Part shown: in pieces, positions 18,301-27,266 of the stretch
Layout: every line of letters starts with the position of its first letter
Position numbering within the stretch: position 1 is the stretch's first letter
Translations under genes and position numbers: made by a program
NCBI GenBank assembly: GCA_018710785.1
Contig: DVJD01000042.1
Coordinates: 1-60,375 of the forward strand
Direction: 5' to 3'
DNA: 60,375 nt
DNA from: Candidatus Fimimorpha excrementavium
GTDB taxonomy: Bacteria; Bacillota; Clostridia; Lachnospirales; Lachnospiraceae
Notes under the pieces: model-generated
The model's database searches: none
Told to the model about the DNA's origin: nothing
Seen by the model: the letters and a program-made list of their open reading frames with translations, nothing else

Positions 18301-18561
18301 CGGCACTGTAAACCACTTGCGGTAGCAGGAAAAGGTACGCTTCTGATCGCTCCCCGCATCCTGAATCCGGTTGACAAACAAATCTTCATCGTTGTATGTG
18401 TGGGGAACGCTGATCTCCTTCCAGCCCTCTTCCTCATATTCTCTCTCATAAAAAAAATGGCCGGACGCATCCGCAGTGGCCTTCAGCGCCTGTTTCAGCG
18501 GAAAAGCATCCGCCAGCTTAAATTTCCAGCCATAATTAAAATTAAAAACCTGTGATTCCAT
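15310..18561 (-). CDS. Glycoside hydrolase family 2 protein with atypical acid/base site
   Basis: 1083 residues, no signal peptide. The N-terminal sugar-binding domain includes FEGIRQTCYLYVNG (about 99-112), then an Ig-like domain, then the TIM barrel (about 395-700). The strand that normally reads W-x-x-GNE reads FFWETGNNS (494-501), so Asn500 replaces the expected acid/base Glu. The likely nucleophile is Glu562 or Glu564 in PVTETEY. The C-terminal 300 residues hold Ig-like modules and a tail (about 970-1083) resembling copper-amine-oxidase N-terminal-like domains. It resembles beta-galactosidase-like GH2 members; the substrate is unknown. AGGAGG lies about 13 nt before the ATG. The gene runs convergently with the metE-like gene, 33 nt away. 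Confidence 0.85.
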   Translation of the reverse strand: MESQVFNFNYGWKFKLADAFPLKQALKATADASGHFFYEREYEEEGWKEISVPHTYNDEDLFVNRIQDAGSDQKRTFSCYRKWFTVPKEHRGKKVFLEFEGIRQTCYLYVNGTMAGYYEAGVAPFGFDLTPYLHESGENLIAVATDSTSSRNLDYFGAETPNLPGAEPGSFITSLNVEETIPEEHRGVGFFWNCNDFNPCLGGLTKNIRLHIKPMVYLTLPLYSNLRTKGIYIYGKDYDIKEKTAVICSDAEVRNESGSPIQALIRTTVADHTGRSILSFTSEETEILPAKDLDTAIRLSITPADAYEKTEHGYRARGEEEVGPVETDSIDCTNICSQARAEELRFWCCEDPYLYTVTTELICGETVMDRVETVTGFRKVSYDGQEGLKVNDVRVWLTGYAQRAANEWAAIGAATDWLKDMDAQLIRESSANHIRFMHVAGCPADIRSFDRFGVICTQPAGDKERENFGRQWKQRVELMRDVIIYFRNSPSIFFWETGNNSISKEHMREMRLIKETLDPMGGRFIGCRTINTEEVICEAEYVGTMLNRHAARFQSERMPVTETEYLREEAPRRVWDDFTPPDYDYDNLWLGKGGRKQNGGDNHDLTSEDLALCAARGYAEFFNDRIGGASGKNLYTAAAALCWTDSAQHGRQAFSENARMSGRVDPVRIKKQNFKVFQTLQSAKPMVSIVGHWNYPKEGPETYRYALKEFDGTYWRKTGEYAYRNPKDKTIYVIGSYAVAKVELFINGSLAGVCEKPQDTFVFAFPHMDITQSGAIEARAYDYAGNPAASDRIETTGEPAALRLTVHTGEKGLLADGSDLAYVDVEAVDEQGRVCPLCDRKITFSFEGPGVFLGGYNSGKFNGYGRHDSVIHMDHVYAECGNNRVFIRAGKEAGEMVLKAEMEGVPQAEIRVTSVSCDTSALAAEGPQHLTPEYGACAPEVSYGYEAIPEADAAKYVPLDKVYCKVLVNGQEPDTRSILSIVDHGAIYSPILFILERMKSQKPEAFDYSYENKVLTIRSGGHVVQAEVGRTHLLVDGEENLLNGQPYENEDGVFIVEINAVVPYIQGVSSWYDDKINVFRIEW

Positions 18562-18760
18562 TTTCGTGTCTTGTCCTCCTGTCTTGCTTTCTCCACAGCT
18601 GTTTTCCGGCTTATCGGTACAAAATTTAGTATAAGAAAATACGGTTTCTTATTCTTTGCATGAATTGTGTTTTTTCTTGCACATATTGCGCTGTCATTCT
18701 CAGCCCGGGCCGATTGCAGTACGTGTGCAGCCGTTCAAATGGACACAATAAACGCATGAA

Positions 18761-19046
18761 TGAACAAAATGGATACCCGGACGGCCGAAGGGAGCGAACC
18801 TTTTCCAGAGGTTCATGTTTTAGCGGAAGCGGTCCAGTGAAGGATTCCCACCTCTTGGCGGATCATATTCAGACCGCAGGGGAGCAAATCATCTTCCAGC
18901 GGGTTTTAGAAAACGTCGGTACTTGATTTTTCCAGCCGGACACGGCGTAGAAAAATCTTATGTACCGTTACGTTTTCTATAAGCGAAAGCGTCCCGATAG
19001 AAGATGGTTTGCTCCCCTGCGGTCGTCCGGGTATCCATCTTGTTCA
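18761..19046. repeat. Palindromic repeat element, copy B (complete, 286 bp)
   Basis: This is the only copy with both ends. A 27-bp terminal inverted repeat (18761-18787 and 19020-19046, two mismatches) contains GGATACCCGGACGGCCG. Inside, 18875-18897 pairs with 18999-19021 (23 bp, one G-T), then GATTTTTC (18925-18932) with GAAAAATC (18950-18957) flanked by GGTAC/GTACC. The remaining left part (18788-18874) is unpaired and unlike the other copies. The layout is like a MITE or a structured RNA. It lies between the malY-like gene and GH2. The neighbouring stretches 18562-18760 and 19047-19093 show nothing recognisable. Confidence 0.85.
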
Positions 19047-19093
19047 CCATTTATTCACTTATGCTTTTACAGCCATGAAAAAGTAATTCAAGA

Positions 19094-20320
19094 TCATTTT
19101 AATCCAGGAGAACTTGGGCTATTGACAAAAGCCCTCTTCAAATCCCCCAGCGCCTTCTCAATGGCATGCCAGGGACTGGCCACGCACATCCTTGCAAACC
19201 GCTCTGCCCCATAGCTGCTTCCCGGATCAACATGAAAATACGCCTTATGGTAAAGGAATTCCACCATTTCCTCCTCTGAAGCAAAATACGGCCGAAAATC
19301 GATCCAGAGAATATATCCTCCTTCTCCGCCGTACACCTGTGCCTTTGGAAGTACCTCTCTGAAAAAGGCTTTGATCTTTCGGATATTTTCCTCCACATAC
19401 CGGTTCATGGCGTGGAGCCAGTCCCGTCCTTCTTCAGAATAGGCTGCCAGAAGGCTCTCATAGGCAAACGGATCGATGCTCCCGTAGTGGTCGGCGTTTC
19501 TCTGCCGGATGAATGCTTCCCGTATCCCTTCATCGGGGATCAGCATATTGGCGTGGTTGACTCCCGTAAAATGAAATGCCTTTCCCAGGGAAGTGGAAAC
19601 AATACAGTGGGACCTGGCCCCCGGAATATCCAGATAGCAGGGTGTTTCATGGCCGCCGTACACGGTTTCCGCAAAAATTTCATCGGAAAAGACTACCACA
19701 TGACAGGCTTCTGCCAGTGCCGCCAGTTGTTCCAGCTCCTCCTTTTTCCAGATCTGCCCGATGGGGTTATGGGGATTGCAGAGAATAAAAAGCTTGTTTT
19801 CCTTCTGCCGCATGGCTTGTTCGATGGTGTCAAAGTCCATGTGATACCGGATTTCTCCCTCCCTTCTCTCTCCCGAAGAATCGGTATCCGCCGAAAGAAT
19901 CAATGGACACTTCACCGTTTTCCTGTGAAGCCTGTCCGCCGCCTGTTCATAACGGTTATAGACCGGCGAGGTAAGGATGATACCCTCCCCTTCCTTCGTA
20001 AACAGCCGTATGGCAGTGGCCACCGAATGGATGGTGCCAAGGGTCGGTACAATCCACTGGGGATCAATCACACACGTTCTCTCCCGTCTCATCCAGCTGC
20101 TCACGGCTTCCCGATACACATCGTCGCAGAGAGTAAACCCGTACAGTCCATTTTCCGCCAGAGCTTTCAGCGCATGTTCTATGGCAGGCGCGGATTTAAA
20201 ATCCGGCTCCGCCCCGTCAAAGCTGACATTTCCGGCCCGCAGCACTGCCGGATCTGTGGCAGATAATTTCAGATTTGCCGGTCTTCTCTTCACAATCGTC
20301 TCAAAATCATACTGACTCAT
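19094..20320 (-). CDS. MalY/PatB family C-S lyase
   Basis: 408 residues, a fold-type I PLP enzyme. Motifs are NPHNPIGQIW (substrate and PLP region), SDEIFAE, and the Schiff-base Lys in STSLGKAFHF. This family cleaves the beta C-S bond of cystathionine and cysteine conjugates, giving pyruvate, ammonia and a thiol. An alternative ATG at 20380 overlaps the regulator stop as ATGA; the internal ATG at 20320 with TTGGAG before it matches the family N-terminus (YDFETIVKRR) and is preferred. It is the last gene after the peptide importer and its regulator, which suggests it processes imported sulfur compounds or peptides. Confidence 0.85.
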   Translation of the reverse strand: MSQYDFETIVKRRPANLKLSATDPAVLRAGNVSFDGAEPDFKSAPAIEHALKALAENGLYGFTLCDDVYREAVSSWMRRERTCVIDPQWIVPTLGTIHSVATAIRLFTKEGEGIILTSPVYNRYEQAADRLHRKTVKCPLILSADTDSSGERREGEIRYHMDFDTIEQAMRQKENKLFILCNPHNPIGQIWKKEELEQLAALAEACHVVVFSDEIFAETVYGGHETPCYLDIPGARSHCIVSTSLGKAFHFTGVNHANMLIPDEGIREAFIRQRNADHYGSIDPFAYESLLAAYSEEGRDWLHAMNRYVEENIRKIKAFFREVLPKAQVYGGEGGYILWIDFRPYFASEEEMVEFLYHKAYFHVDPGSSYGAERFARMCVASPWHAIEKALGDLKRAFVNSPSSPGLK

Positions 20321-20376
20321 TTTTTTCTCCAATGCAAGCGCAGGAGTCGCCGAAACAGGCTCCCGCTTGTTCTCTC

Positions 20377-21000
20377 TCATATCTCATTCATATATTTATA
20401 AATCGTATACCGTGATACGTTCAGCCGCTCCGATACATAGGGGACAGCCTTCTGAAAATGGAACGCATTTCTCTCCTTCAAAAGAGTCATCACCTGAAGA
20501 CGCTCCTTTTTGCCCATCGCTTCCGGCCGTTTTCCGATCACGGAAATGCATTCGTCTACGATCTCTTCCAATCCTGTTTTTTCGGTATCTTCAATTTCTG
20601 TATACAAATCCCGGTTGACCTGGAGAAAATTATTCAAAAACTGATTCATATTCTGCAGCTTGGTATAATCATAATTGATCCCCAGGGCGTAGCTGTATCC
20701 GTCTCCGTGGAAATGTATGGTGGTGGACTTGATTCGTTTTCCCGTCATGGTCACCACCTGCATGTTGACAAAGTCTCTTTTCAGGATGGTTTCATTGAAA
20801 ATCCCTTCTCCCGGTTTATTTCCATAGATATCCAGCGTGGATCCCACTTCCCGGCCCGACACCTGGGGATGGTAAATCGCCAGAATCGGATGCCCCGGCA
20901 CACTCATATCGTGAATCAGCGTTTCACAATTTTCTCCGAACATCACTGCGATACTCTCTGCCAGACGCTTTAAAAAATCCAATACTTCTTCTTTTTCCAT
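20377..21000 (-). CDS. YheO/DauR-like transcriptional regulator
   Basis: 207 residues. The N-terminal PAS-like YheO domain includes GENCETLIHDMS (about residues 23-34). The C-terminal helix-turn-helix includes VSERLNVSRYTIYKYMNE. In DauR-type regulators the first domain senses a small ligand, in one known case related to D-amino acid use. A GTG start at 21033 would add 11 residues; the spacing favours neither strongly. It lies 63 nt after the last importer gene and its stop touches the next reading frame, so it is likely an operon-embedded regulator of the peptide transporter and the C-S lyase. Confidence 0.83.
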   Translation of the reverse strand: MEKEEVLDFLKRLAESIAVMFGENCETLIHDMSVPGHPILAIYHPQVSGREVGSTLDIYGNKPGEGIFNETILKRDFVNMQVVTMTGKRIKSTTIHFHGDGYSYALGINYDYTKLQNMNQFLNNFLQVNRDLYTEIEDTEKTGLEEIVDECISVIGKRPEAMGKKERLQVMTLLKERNAFHFQKAVPYVSERLNVSRYTIYKYMNEI

Positions 21001-21063
21001 CTTGGTTAGTTTCCTTCCTGCATCAATTTCCACTCCGCCCGCCGCTAACCTGCGTGCCGCGCA

Positions 21064-22065
21064 TCATTTCGTCTCCCCGGCAAGATGGCAGGCCACCTTA
21101 TGGCCGTTTCCGATCTCATGCAGCTTCGGCATCTCTGCCCGGCATTTTTCCGTAGCAAATTCACAGCGGTCGGCAAATCGGCATCCCGGTTTGGGATTGA
21201 TGGGACTGCTGATTTCCCCTTTCATGCCCCGCACGGTCCGATTTGCCTCATAATCCGGATCGGGAAGGGGCACCGATGCCAGCAGTCCTTTGGTATAGGG
21301 ATGGGACGGATGCTGGTAGACTTCCTCCGTGGGGCCGATCTCCACGATGGTTCCCAGATACATGACCGCAGTCTGATCGGAGATATGGCGCACCATGGAC
21401 AGATCGTGGGCGATGAACAGATAGGTCAGACCCATTTCTTTCTGCAGGCGCATCAGCAAATTGATAATCTGTGCCTGGATAGAAACATCCAATGCGGAAA
21501 TGGCTTCATCGCACACGATGAACTCCGGATTGACCGACAGCGCTCTGGCGATTCCCACCCTCTGTCTCTGTCCGCCGGAAAACTCATGGGGAAACCGATT
21601 TCTGTGCTCTCGGTTTAATCCCACCATTTCCAGAAGCTCACAGATACGCTCCTCCCGCTCATTCTTTGTTTTGCATAATTTATGTACCTCGATGCCTTCC
21701 CCGATGATATCCGCGATGGTACTGCGGGGATCCAGGGAGGCATAGGGGTCCTGAAATACCATCTGAATTTTTTTGGTATACGTTTTATCAGAAGAAATGG
21801 GGATATGGGCGATGTCCTTCCCCTCGTACAGGATTTGTCCTCCATCCGCCTCATACAGCCGCAGGATGGTGCGCCCCACGGTGGTTTTTCCGCAGCCGGA
21901 TTCCCCCACCAGCCCCAGAGTCGTTCCTTTTTCTATGGAAAAACTGACGTCATCCACTGCATGGAGATAATATTTCTCATAGAACGGCTTCTTAAAAAGC
22001 TGAATCTGGCTTCCCGCCTTGAAATATTTTTTCAGATTTTTGACTTCCAAAAGTATCTCTGCCAT
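21064..22065 (-). CDS. Oligopeptide/dipeptide ABC transporter ATPase (OppF/DppF type)
   Basis: 333 residues. Walker A is [10 protein letters not shown] (about residues 54-63), the signature is [15 protein letters not shown] (about 164), Walker B is [14 protein letters not shown] (about 185). The C-terminal Cys-rich oligopeptide tail is present ([21 protein letters not shown]). This tail, found in Opp/Dpp ATPases, may bind an Fe-S cluster. It pairs with the ATPase encoded 11 nt upstream to power peptide import. Confidence 0.92.
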   Translation of the reverse strand: MAEILLEVKNLKKYFKAGSQIQLFKKPFYEKYYLHAVDDVSFSIEKGTTLGLVGESGCGKTTVGRTILRLYEADGGQILYEGKDIAHIPISSDKTYTKKIQMVFQDPYASLDPRSTIADIIGEGIEVHKLCKTKNEREERICELLEMVGLNREHRNRFPHEFSGGQRQRVGIARALSVNPEFIVCDEAISALDVSIQAQIINLLMRLQKEMGLTYLFIAHDLSMVRHISDQTAVMYLGTIVEIGPTEEVYQHPSHPYTKGLLASVPLPDPDYEANRTVRGMKGEISSPINPKPGCRFADRCEFATEKCRAEMPKLHEIGNGHKVACHLAGETK

Positions 22066-22076
22066 GACTTTCCTCC

Positions 22077-23096
22077 TTAATCCAGCTTGTGTCTTTTTGC
22101 ATGATACGGTTCCACTTTCGGCGCCCGCGGATCCAGAAGATGACAGCTTACTTTATGGGTTTCGGACAGGCAGGTCTCCTCCGGCTGGGCTTTTAAGCAG
22201 GCCTTCATGGCATAGGGACAGCGGGCTGCAAACGCGCAGCCCTCCGGCGGCGCGAACAGATCGGGCGGCGTCCCCGGGATGGCCGTCAGCTCACGGCTTC
22301 CATCCGTATCCGCCGCATCCGGCATGGACTTTAAAAGTCCCCAGGTATACGGATGGCGCGGTTCATAAAAGACTTCCCGCACGGTTCCCGTCTCCACCAC
22401 CTTTCCGGCATACATGACAGCCACATGGTCCGCCATGCGTGCCACGACGCCCAGATTGTGGGTGATGAGTACCACTGCCATCTGGAACTTTTTCTTCAAA
22501 TCATTGATTAAGTCCAAAATCTGGCTCTGGGTCGTCACGTCCAGCGCCGTGGTGGGCTCATCGGCAAACAGAATCTTGGGGTTGGCCGACATTCCCATGG
22601 CAATCATGATTCTCTGGCGCATTCCGCCGCTGTAGGTATGGGGATAGCGCAGCATATTGATCTCGGGATTGGCGATCCCCACCAGACGCATCATCTCCAT
22701 GGTTCTCTCTGTCGCTTCCTTTTTGGACAGGGACATGTGCTTTAAAATATTTTCATTGATCTGGCGTCCCACGCGCATGGTGGGATTCAGCGATGTCATG
22801 GGATCCTGAAAGATCATGGAAAACTCTTTTCCCCGCAGTTTCTGCATCTCTTTCTCCGTATATCCCACGATATCCTTTCCTTCATAAAGGATGGATCCTT
22901 CTTCAATAAAGGCAGGCGGCGTCGGCGTCAGCTTCATGATCGTCTGAACTGTCACACTTTTCCCGCATCCCGATTCTCCCACGATGGCCAATGTCTTTCC
23001 TTTATCGACAGAAAAACTGACACCGCGGACTGCCTGGACCTTTCCCGCATAGGTATGAAAAGAAACCCTAAGGTCTTTTACTTCTAAAATGCTCAT
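22077..23096 (-). CDS. Oligopeptide/dipeptide ABC transporter ATPase (OppD/DppD type)
   Basis: 339 residues from ATG 23096, chosen for GAGGA at 5-6 nt over the upstream ATG at 23114. Walker A is [11 protein letters not shown] (about residues 37-47), the signature is YSGGMRQRIMIAMGM, Walker B is ILFADEPTTALDVT. The C-terminal oligopeptide motif with conserved Cys residues is present (PEGCAFAARCPYAMKAC). It forms the heterodimeric motor with the following OppF-type protein. Confidence 0.92.
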   Translation of the reverse strand: MSILEVKDLRVSFHTYAGKVQAVRGVSFSVDKGKTLAIVGESGCGKSVTVQTIMKLTPTPPAFIEEGSILYEGKDIVGYTEKEMQKLRGKEFSMIFQDPMTSLNPTMRVGRQINENILKHMSLSKKEATERTMEMMRLVGIANPEINMLRYPHTYSGGMRQRIMIAMGMSANPKILFADEPTTALDVTTQSQILDLINDLKKKFQMAVVLITHNLGVVARMADHVAVMYAGKVVETGTVREVFYEPRHPYTWGLLKSMPDAADTDGSRELTAIPGTPPDLFAPPEGCAFAARCPYAMKACLKAQPEETCLSETHKVSCHLLDPRAPKVEPYHAKRHKLD

Positions 23097-23144
23097 ATCA
23101 TTCCTCATTTCCATGCGCGTCTGAAGCGCGCATTGCTCTTCCGC

Positions 23145-24074
23145 TTAGTTTCTCAGTTTCGGATCCAGGGCGTCTCTCACCCGGTCTCCCAGGATATTGA
23201 ATGCCAGGAGCGTGATACTTAAGATGACAGCCGGGATAAACAGCTGATAGGCATACAATTTAAAATTCTGAACCCCCAGCTGCAGAAGCTGTCCCCATGA
23301 GGTCAGCGGGGATTTGATTCCCAGACCCAGAATGCTCAGGGTTGCTTCGTAAAAAATCGCTCCCGGTACGGACATGGTCATGCCCACCACGACGATTCCC
23401 AGCGTGTTTGGAATCAGATGCTTAAAAATCAGCCGCAGATGAGAAGCTCCCAAAATGCGGGATGCATTGACAAAGTCCTGATTTTTCATCTGCAAAACCA
23501 AGCCGCGGACATTTCTGGCCGATCCCATCCATCCGATCAAGGCAAAGGAGGTGACGATGGCCACCGGACCATTTCCAAATTTCAGCATCAAAAGAATGAC
23601 GAATACCATCTGCGGCACACACATCAGCACATCGATGATACGCATGATCAGCATATCAATCACACCGCCGAAATACCCGGCGATACCGCCGATTACCACA
23701 CCGATCAGCGCCGGAAAGATGGCTCCGAAAAATCCGATGGCCAGAGAAATCCGGCCGCCGTACCAGACACGGGTCCACAGATCCCGTCCCAGGGTATCCG
23801 TTCCGAATAAATGTTCCGCGCTGGGAGCCTGATTGATGCTCATCAGGTTATTGGCGTCATACTGATAGGGGCTGATGATCGGCATGACAATGGATAAAAT
23901 CACCATGACTGCCACCACAATCAGACTGGCGACAGCCGCTTTATTGGTGAACAGACGGCGGGCAAAATCCCTCCAGAACGTGGTGGAGGGACGGACGATT
24001 TCCTCTCTCTTTTTCGCATCGTCCGAAAGCAGCGTAAAATCGCTGAAATCCAGTTCCACTTGTTTTTTCTGCAT
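23145..24074 (-). CDS. Peptide ABC transporter permease (OppC/DppC type)
   Basis: 309 residues, with an N-terminal cytoplasmic tail, one membrane segment at about 46-68 and five further segments. The EAA loop is around ASRILGASHLRLIFKHLIPN (about 205-224). LFGTDTLGRDLWTRVWYGGRISL is the classical DppC motif. It forms the channel with the DppB-type permease encoded 10 nt upstream. Confidence 0.92.
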   Translation of the reverse strand: MQKKQVELDFSDFTLLSDDAKKREEIVRPSTTFWRDFARRLFTNKAAVASLIVVAVMVILSIVMPIISPYQYDANNLMSINQAPSAEHLFGTDTLGRDLWTRVWYGGRISLAIGFFGAIFPALIGVVIGGIAGYFGGVIDMLIMRIIDVLMCVPQMVFVILLMLKFGNGPVAIVTSFALIGWMGSARNVRGLVLQMKNQDFVNASRILGASHLRLIFKHLIPNTLGIVVVGMTMSVPGAIFYEATLSILGLGIKSPLTSWGQLLQLGVQNFKLYAYQLFIPAVILSITLLAFNILGDRVRDALDPKLRN

Positions 24075-24084
24075 GAGACTCCTC

Positions 24085-25005
24085 CTAATCCGTAATTCTG
24101 ATCCGCGGATCTATGATTCCGTACAAAATGTCTACGATAAAGTTGGCGGCAACCAGAAAAATACCGAAGAAAATCGTAAGTCCCAAAACCATGGTATAAT
24201 CCAGCGCCTGCACGGATTCCGTAAAATGCTTTCCAATCCCCGGTATGGAAAATAACTGTTCCACGATAAATGAGCCCATCAGTGTGGTGGCAACCGCAGG
24301 TCCCAGCCCTGTCACAATGGGGATCATGGCATTTCTCAGCTGATGACGCCATACGATTTCCTTTTCTCCCAATCCTTTGGCCTTGGCCGTCTTCATATAA
24401 TCCTGATTTTCCACCTCCAGCATACTGGCCCTCATGGTACGCACCAGAGACGCGATGGTGGCGATGGAAAGGGTGATCGTCGGCAGAATCGTGTAGGAAA
24501 ATCCTTTCCACTGGGCGATGGGCAAAAGCCCGGTTTTCACTCCAAAGATCCACTGCAGAAGGGAACCGATGACAAAGTTCGGCACCGATACTCCCAATAC
24601 AGAAATCAAAACGCAAAGGTAATCGGCCTTTTTCCCTCTTCTTCTGGCAGCAATCGTTCCAAGCAGCAATCCCACCGGATAGCCGACAGCCAGGGAACGC
24701 AGCCCCAAATCAGCCGATATGGGAAATGTCTGCCTGATAATGTCCCAGACACTGCGGTTGGTATACTTAAAGGAATACCCCATGTCTCCGTGGAGAAGAT
24801 TTCCCATATAGGTAACATACTGTTCCAGCAAAGGCTTATCAAGCCCATAATAACTCATCATTTTTTCCTGAATCTCCGGCTTTAACAGCTGTTCCGTCTG
24901 AAACGGATTGCCGGGCAGCGTCCGCAAAAGAAAAAATGAGAACGTGGCCAAAGCCCATATGGTGATGATGGATATCACCAAACGTTTTGCAATATAGCGT
25001 TTCAC
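24085..25005 (-). CDS. Peptide ABC transporter permease (OppB/DppB type)
   Basis: 306 residues with six membrane segments. The N-terminus IAKRLVISIITIWALATFSFFLLRTLPGNPF is typical of DppB. The start is decided by the ribosome binding site: AGGAGG ends one base before an ATG at 25011, too close to work, but lies 7 nt before a GTG at 25005 in the same frame. The GTG is therefore preferred. A 186-bp gap separates it from the binding-protein gene, a common arrangement that allows more binding protein to be made. Confidence 0.9.
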   Translation of the reverse strand: MKRYIAKRLVISIITIWALATFSFFLLRTLPGNPFQTEQLLKPEIQEKMMSYYGLDKPLLEQYVTYMGNLLHGDMGYSFKYTNRSVWDIIRQTFPISADLGLRSLAVGYPVGLLLGTIAARRRGKKADYLCVLISVLGVSVPNFVIGSLLQWIFGVKTGLLPIAQWKGFSYTILPTITLSIATIASLVRTMRASMLEVENQDYMKTAKAKGLGEKEIVWRHQLRNAMIPIVTGLGPAVATTLMGSFIVEQLFSIPGIGKHFTESVQALDYTMVLGLTIFFGIFLVAANFIVDILYGIIDPRIRITD

Positions 25006-25191
25006 TGTCATACCTCCTGTATCATGCTGCCGCATTTTCATCTGCCCGCTTCTCTTGCTGCCATCGTTTTGCATTCGGGGCTTTTATGGAAAAGGCCGGT
25101 CCTGGTCTGATGTGTTCAGTCCCCAGTCCCGGCTTTTTCGCAAGACACACACGGCAAATCTGTCTGACTGACCGCTGCCATGGCGGCCTTC

Positions 25192-26907
25192 TCAGCTTAC
25201 CGTATCCGCATACAGATACTCACTGTTGGATCCGTAGTTGATTCCGGTGAATTCCGGATTTACGGTAATGAGATTCGTAAAGAAGAACAATGGAATCTGC
25301 GGACCATTGTCCAGAATATACTGTTCTGCTTCTGCAAACAGGGCGAGGCGTTCTCCTCTGTCCATGGTCAGTTCGGTCTGATTGATCAGATCTGTATAAG
25401 TGTCATCGTTCCATCCTGTCACATTGATGCTTCCGTCCTTCACCCAATAAGACATGTACATATACGGGTCGTTCATATCATCCCCGTTCTGCTGCCAGTA
25501 GATATCATACTGCCCCTGCAGCATGTTTTGAATGGTGGTCGGAACCGGATATTGGACGATGTCAAAGCAATCCAGACCAAGAACACTCTTCCAGGAATCC
25601 ACGATCGCTTCCGCATACAGCTTCAGCTGTCCGGTTTCCATACACAGATAGGTCATCCTCGGGAGTTCTTCCTTTGTCATTCCCAGTTCTTCCAATGCCT
25701 GGTTCAGGTACTCATTGGCTTTTTCCGGATCCGCTGTGGCAGGCGCTCCGGAAATATCCGGATATTCCTCCCAATAGCTTGTTTCATCGGTGGAGCCCGG
25801 TGTGGCCGGATCGATCAATCTCGTGCCGATATCATAGGTGCCGTTGGCCAGCGCCGTATTCAGTCCTTCCCGGTCGATGGCATAGGAAAGGGCTTTGATG
25901 AAGTTGACATTGGAAAGCACCTTTCCGGTCTCTTCCGTCATACCGTCCATATTGATCTGCAGTGTGGTCGTGGTGCCTGCCGGGCTGTTGATCAATGTGT
26001 TTTCATCATAGTTATCCTTCAGAGAAGCCGGCGCATTCATATTGGCATCGATTTCCCCATTGTCAAACATGCTGGCTCTTGTATTGGCATCTTCAATCAC
26101 AACTCTTGTGATTTTATCCATCTTAATCTTATCAGCATCAAAGTATTGATCATTCTTGACATAGATGACATCCGTGCCCTGATTCCATGCCTCCAGCTTA
26201 AACGGGCCGCTGGAGAGATAGTTCTCATCACTGGTTCCGTACGCCGTTCCGCACTGCTCTACGAAATCCTTGCGAAGCGGATACAGATTATCACTGGCTG
26301 CCAGGCTGGTTATAAATGTGGGAGACATCTGCTTCAGCGTGATGACCAGCGTATGGTCATCCTCTGCCTTCACACCCAGCTGATCCAGATCGGTGATTTC
26401 CCCGTCCACGATCTCCTGCGCATTCACAATGGATAAAAACTTTTCGTATTCCGTGGATCCGGTATTCGGGTCAAACAATCTTTGGAATGCATAGACAAAC
26501 TGATCCGCTGTGATGGGCTCGCCATCCTCCCAGTTGGAATCCCGCAGATGGAAGGTATAGGTCAGATTATCATCGGAAATTTCATAGGATTCTGCCATTT
26601 CCTCCACTACTTTTCCTCCCACTTCGCGCAGCAGGCCTGACGAAGTATGGTACAAAACTTCCCCGCTGTTATTGTCATTGATGACACTGGTATCCAGGGA
26701 AGTAACATCGGTGGACACACCGATGGTCAGTTCCTTCCCTCCTGCTTCTGCGGTATCGTCACCGGAAGCCTGCGTCCCTGTCTGACCGCTGTCCGCTGCC
26801 TGTGTCTGATCTGTCACCGGATCGCCGTCCGTGTACGTGCTGCACCCTGCCAATGCCGATACTGCCATCGTACAGGCAAGTACAATACCCAACATTTTTT
26901 TTCTCAT
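25192..26907 (-). CDS. Oligopeptide/dipeptide-binding lipoprotein (OppA/DppA type)
   Basis: 571 residues. The signal peptide ends in the lipobox LAGC, followed by a linker rich in Gln, Thr, Asp and Gly (about 24-58), then the family 5 binding domain starting KELTIGVSTDVTSLDTS. The motif YTFHLRDSNWEDGEPITADQFVYAFQRLFDP (about 115-145) is diagnostic. It is the first gene of the importer set and captures peptides outside the cell. Two promoter-like sites lie upstream, the nearer at 27013-27040. Confidence 0.93.
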   Translation of the reverse strand: MRKKMLGIVLACTMAVSALAGCSTYTDGDPVTDQTQAADSGQTGTQASGDDTAEAGGKELTIGVSTDVTSLDTSVINDNNSGEVLYHTSSGLLREVGGKVVEEMAESYEISDDNLTYTFHLRDSNWEDGEPITADQFVYAFQRLFDPNTGSTEYEKFLSIVNAQEIVDGEITDLDQLGVKAEDDHTLVITLKQMSPTFITSLAASDNLYPLRKDFVEQCGTAYGTSDENYLSSGPFKLEAWNQGTDVIYVKNDQYFDADKIKMDKITRVVIEDANTRASMFDNGEIDANMNAPASLKDNYDENTLINSPAGTTTTLQINMDGMTEETGKVLSNVNFIKALSYAIDREGLNTALANGTYDIGTRLIDPATPGSTDETSYWEEYPDISGAPATADPEKANEYLNQALEELGMTKEELPRMTYLCMETGQLKLYAEAIVDSWKSVLGLDCFDIVQYPVPTTIQNMLQGQYDIYWQQNGDDMNDPYMYMSYWVKDGSINVTGWNDDTYTDLINQTELTMDRGERLALFAEAEQYILDNGPQIPLFFFTNLITVNPEFTGINYGSNSEYLYADTVS

Positions 26908-27012
26908 AAATCCTCCTTTGAGCCTCCGCTCTCCTCTTCTTTGTTTCCGTTATCCCAGAGGTACTTCTTTTTCTTCCTTTAATGCGTCATGCAATTAAAG
27001 CAATATAGTTTT

Positions 27013-27040
27013 ATTATAGCGATGTCCCCTTATTTGTCAA
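27013..27040 (-). promoter_or_regulatory. Main promoter of the peptide importer operon
   Basis: TTGACA (27035-27040) and TATAAT (27013-27018), both perfect consensus hexamers, are 16 bp apart on the minus strand. Transcription would start about 100 nt before the ATG at 26907. Another TTGACA lies just upstream, so an overlapping start is possible. Confidence 0.75.
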
Positions 27041-27126
27041 CCTGTTTTTGCAACATTTTGTCAACTTTTATCCTCCTTCCCCATCTGCCGCGATACTGCG
27101 GGCAGCCACTTGTCGGGCTTATCGCG

Positions 27127-27166
27127 CAAAAAAAGCTGCAAAAAGGGATTTTCCTTTTTACAGCTT
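27127..27166 (-). terminator. Rho-independent terminator upstream of the peptide importer promoter
   Basis: On the minus strand AAAGCTG-TAAAAAGG pairs with CC-TTTTTGCAGCTTT, directly followed by a run of seven T. It ends transcripts from the amidohydrolase gene or from the promoter at 27267-27295. Confidence 0.75.
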
Positions 27167-27266
27167 TGTAACTCAATTCTTCCTTATGTTCTTTTTTGCG
27201 ATACAGAAAACCGGCGCCGTCTCTTCTCACCGCTTGCCGGAGCGCTTATCCATCCGGATGGTTTTT

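Noticed and set aside
15775-18555. Plus-strand open frame of 926 codons
   Set aside because: It is fully antisense to the GH2 gene, has no ribosome binding site or recognisable motif, and its composition is that of a complement of coding sequence.
27030-27230. Small GTG-started frame of 66 codons in the importer leader
   Set aside because: It runs through the terminator stem and the second promoter and has no ribosome binding site at proper spacing.
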